Positions 5,747 through 6,020 of a stretch of DNA of 6,020 bases are shown here, one piece after another. The position numbers were made by a program, and so were the translations under genes. The DNA comes from Actinomycetota bacterium (GTDB taxonomy: Bacteria > Actinomycetota > CADDZG01 > JAHWKV01): positions 1-6,020 of the forward strand of contig JAHWKV010000073.1 of NCBI GenBank assembly GCA_019347725.1. Direction: 5' to 3'. The notes beneath the pieces were generated by a model, which did no database searches, had not been told where the DNA came from, and saw only the letters and a list, made by a program, of their open reading frames with translations. The first letter of the stretch is position 1. Every line of letters begins with the position of its first letter.

Positions 5747-6020
5747 CTATCCGCTGCGCTTGGGGTCGAACCTAAATTCGCGAATCTGCTCTACGACCGC
5801 TTCGGAGCTTAGGAATTCCAGCAGCGCCTCCGTGGAGTTGCGCCGGGGCCGGCCTCTCTCCACCGCCACGTACAGGGTACGTTTAGCACTAACTCCGGGG
5901 ACGTTGAGCACCCGCAACGGTCCGCCATCGGCGACCTCCGCGGGTTCGAGTGCGTAGGAAGAGATGAAGGACAGGCCGACGTTGGCCTTGACGGCCCGCT
6001 TGACCGATTCGGTGGTTCCC
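5747..6020 (-). CDS. Probable LysR-type transcriptional regulator, C-terminal effector-domain end (cut by right edge)
   Basis: The last 90 residues of a protein that enters from the right edge. TESVKRAVKANVGLSFISSYALE, then GGPLRVLNVPGV, then RTLYVAVERGR and ALLEFL follow the order typical of the second half of a LysR-type effector-binding domain (helix, GxxF(I/V)S strand, L-V-V-PG, R-LYV---RGR, final FL helix). That fold is periplasmic-binding-protein type 2. The DNA-binding N-terminus and any effector pocket in the first lobe lie outside the window, so the regulon and ligand are unknown. The tail SSEAVVEQIREFRFDPKRSG is longer than in many LysR proteins and recalls the end of PstS- or ModA-like solute-binding proteins, the main alternative. 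Nothing visible shows export, since the N-terminus is missing. The stop TAG is at 5749-5747. Confidence 0.65.
   Translation of the reverse strand, partial: GTTESVKRAVKANVGLSFISSYALEPAEVADGGPLRVLNVPGVSAKRTLYVAVERGRPRRNSTEALLEFLSSEAVVEQIREFRFDPKRSG

Overview
The window is high-GC bacterial DNA. It uses GTG starts as well as ATG, has one probable leaderless start, and carries a small two-helix membrane protein of a type common in Actinomycetota. An actinobacterium is the best guess, possibly an acidimicrobial or related environmental lineage. This rests on style and family resemblance, not on a marker gene.

Layout, left to right. (1) 1-434, minus strand: the N-terminal part of an FMN-dependent alpha-hydroxy acid dehydrogenase/oxidase, cut by the left edge. 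(2) 444 to about 1013, minus: a class I SAM-dependent methyltransferase, 9 nt upstream of the oxidase and probably co-transcribed with it. (3) About 1014-1212: a non-coding stretch holding two copies of a 32-nt direct repeat (31/32 identical) 162 nt apart, with several small palindromes between them. The left copy runs into the methyltransferase start. (4) 1213-3249, minus: a complete UvrD/PcrA-type superfamily 1A helicase, read from an apparent extended -10 promoter placed so that its mRNA would be nearly leaderless. (5) 3250-3498: a divergent promoter region with a five-codon leader reading frame just before the next gene. (6) 3499-5469, plus: a complete OatA-like membrane acyltransferase fused to an extracytoplasmic SGNH esterase-fold domain, likely a cell-envelope glycan or peptidoglycan O-acetyltransferase. 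(7) 5470-5508: a 39-bp convergent gap with a GC-rich hairpin. (8) 5509-5724, minus: a 71-residue membrane protein. (9) 5747-6020, minus: the C-terminal end of a probable LysR-type regulator, cut by the right edge.

The genes do not form one obvious pathway. They look like core or accessory chromosomal genes in three transcription units: helicase, methyltransferase and oxidase leftward (the last two perhaps with their own promoter), acyltransferase rightward alone, and regulator plus small membrane protein leftward. I see no phage, transposase, toxin-antitoxin or CRISPR content. The least explained parts are the paired 32-nt repeat with its palindromes and the mini-ORF overlapping the acyltransferase start.
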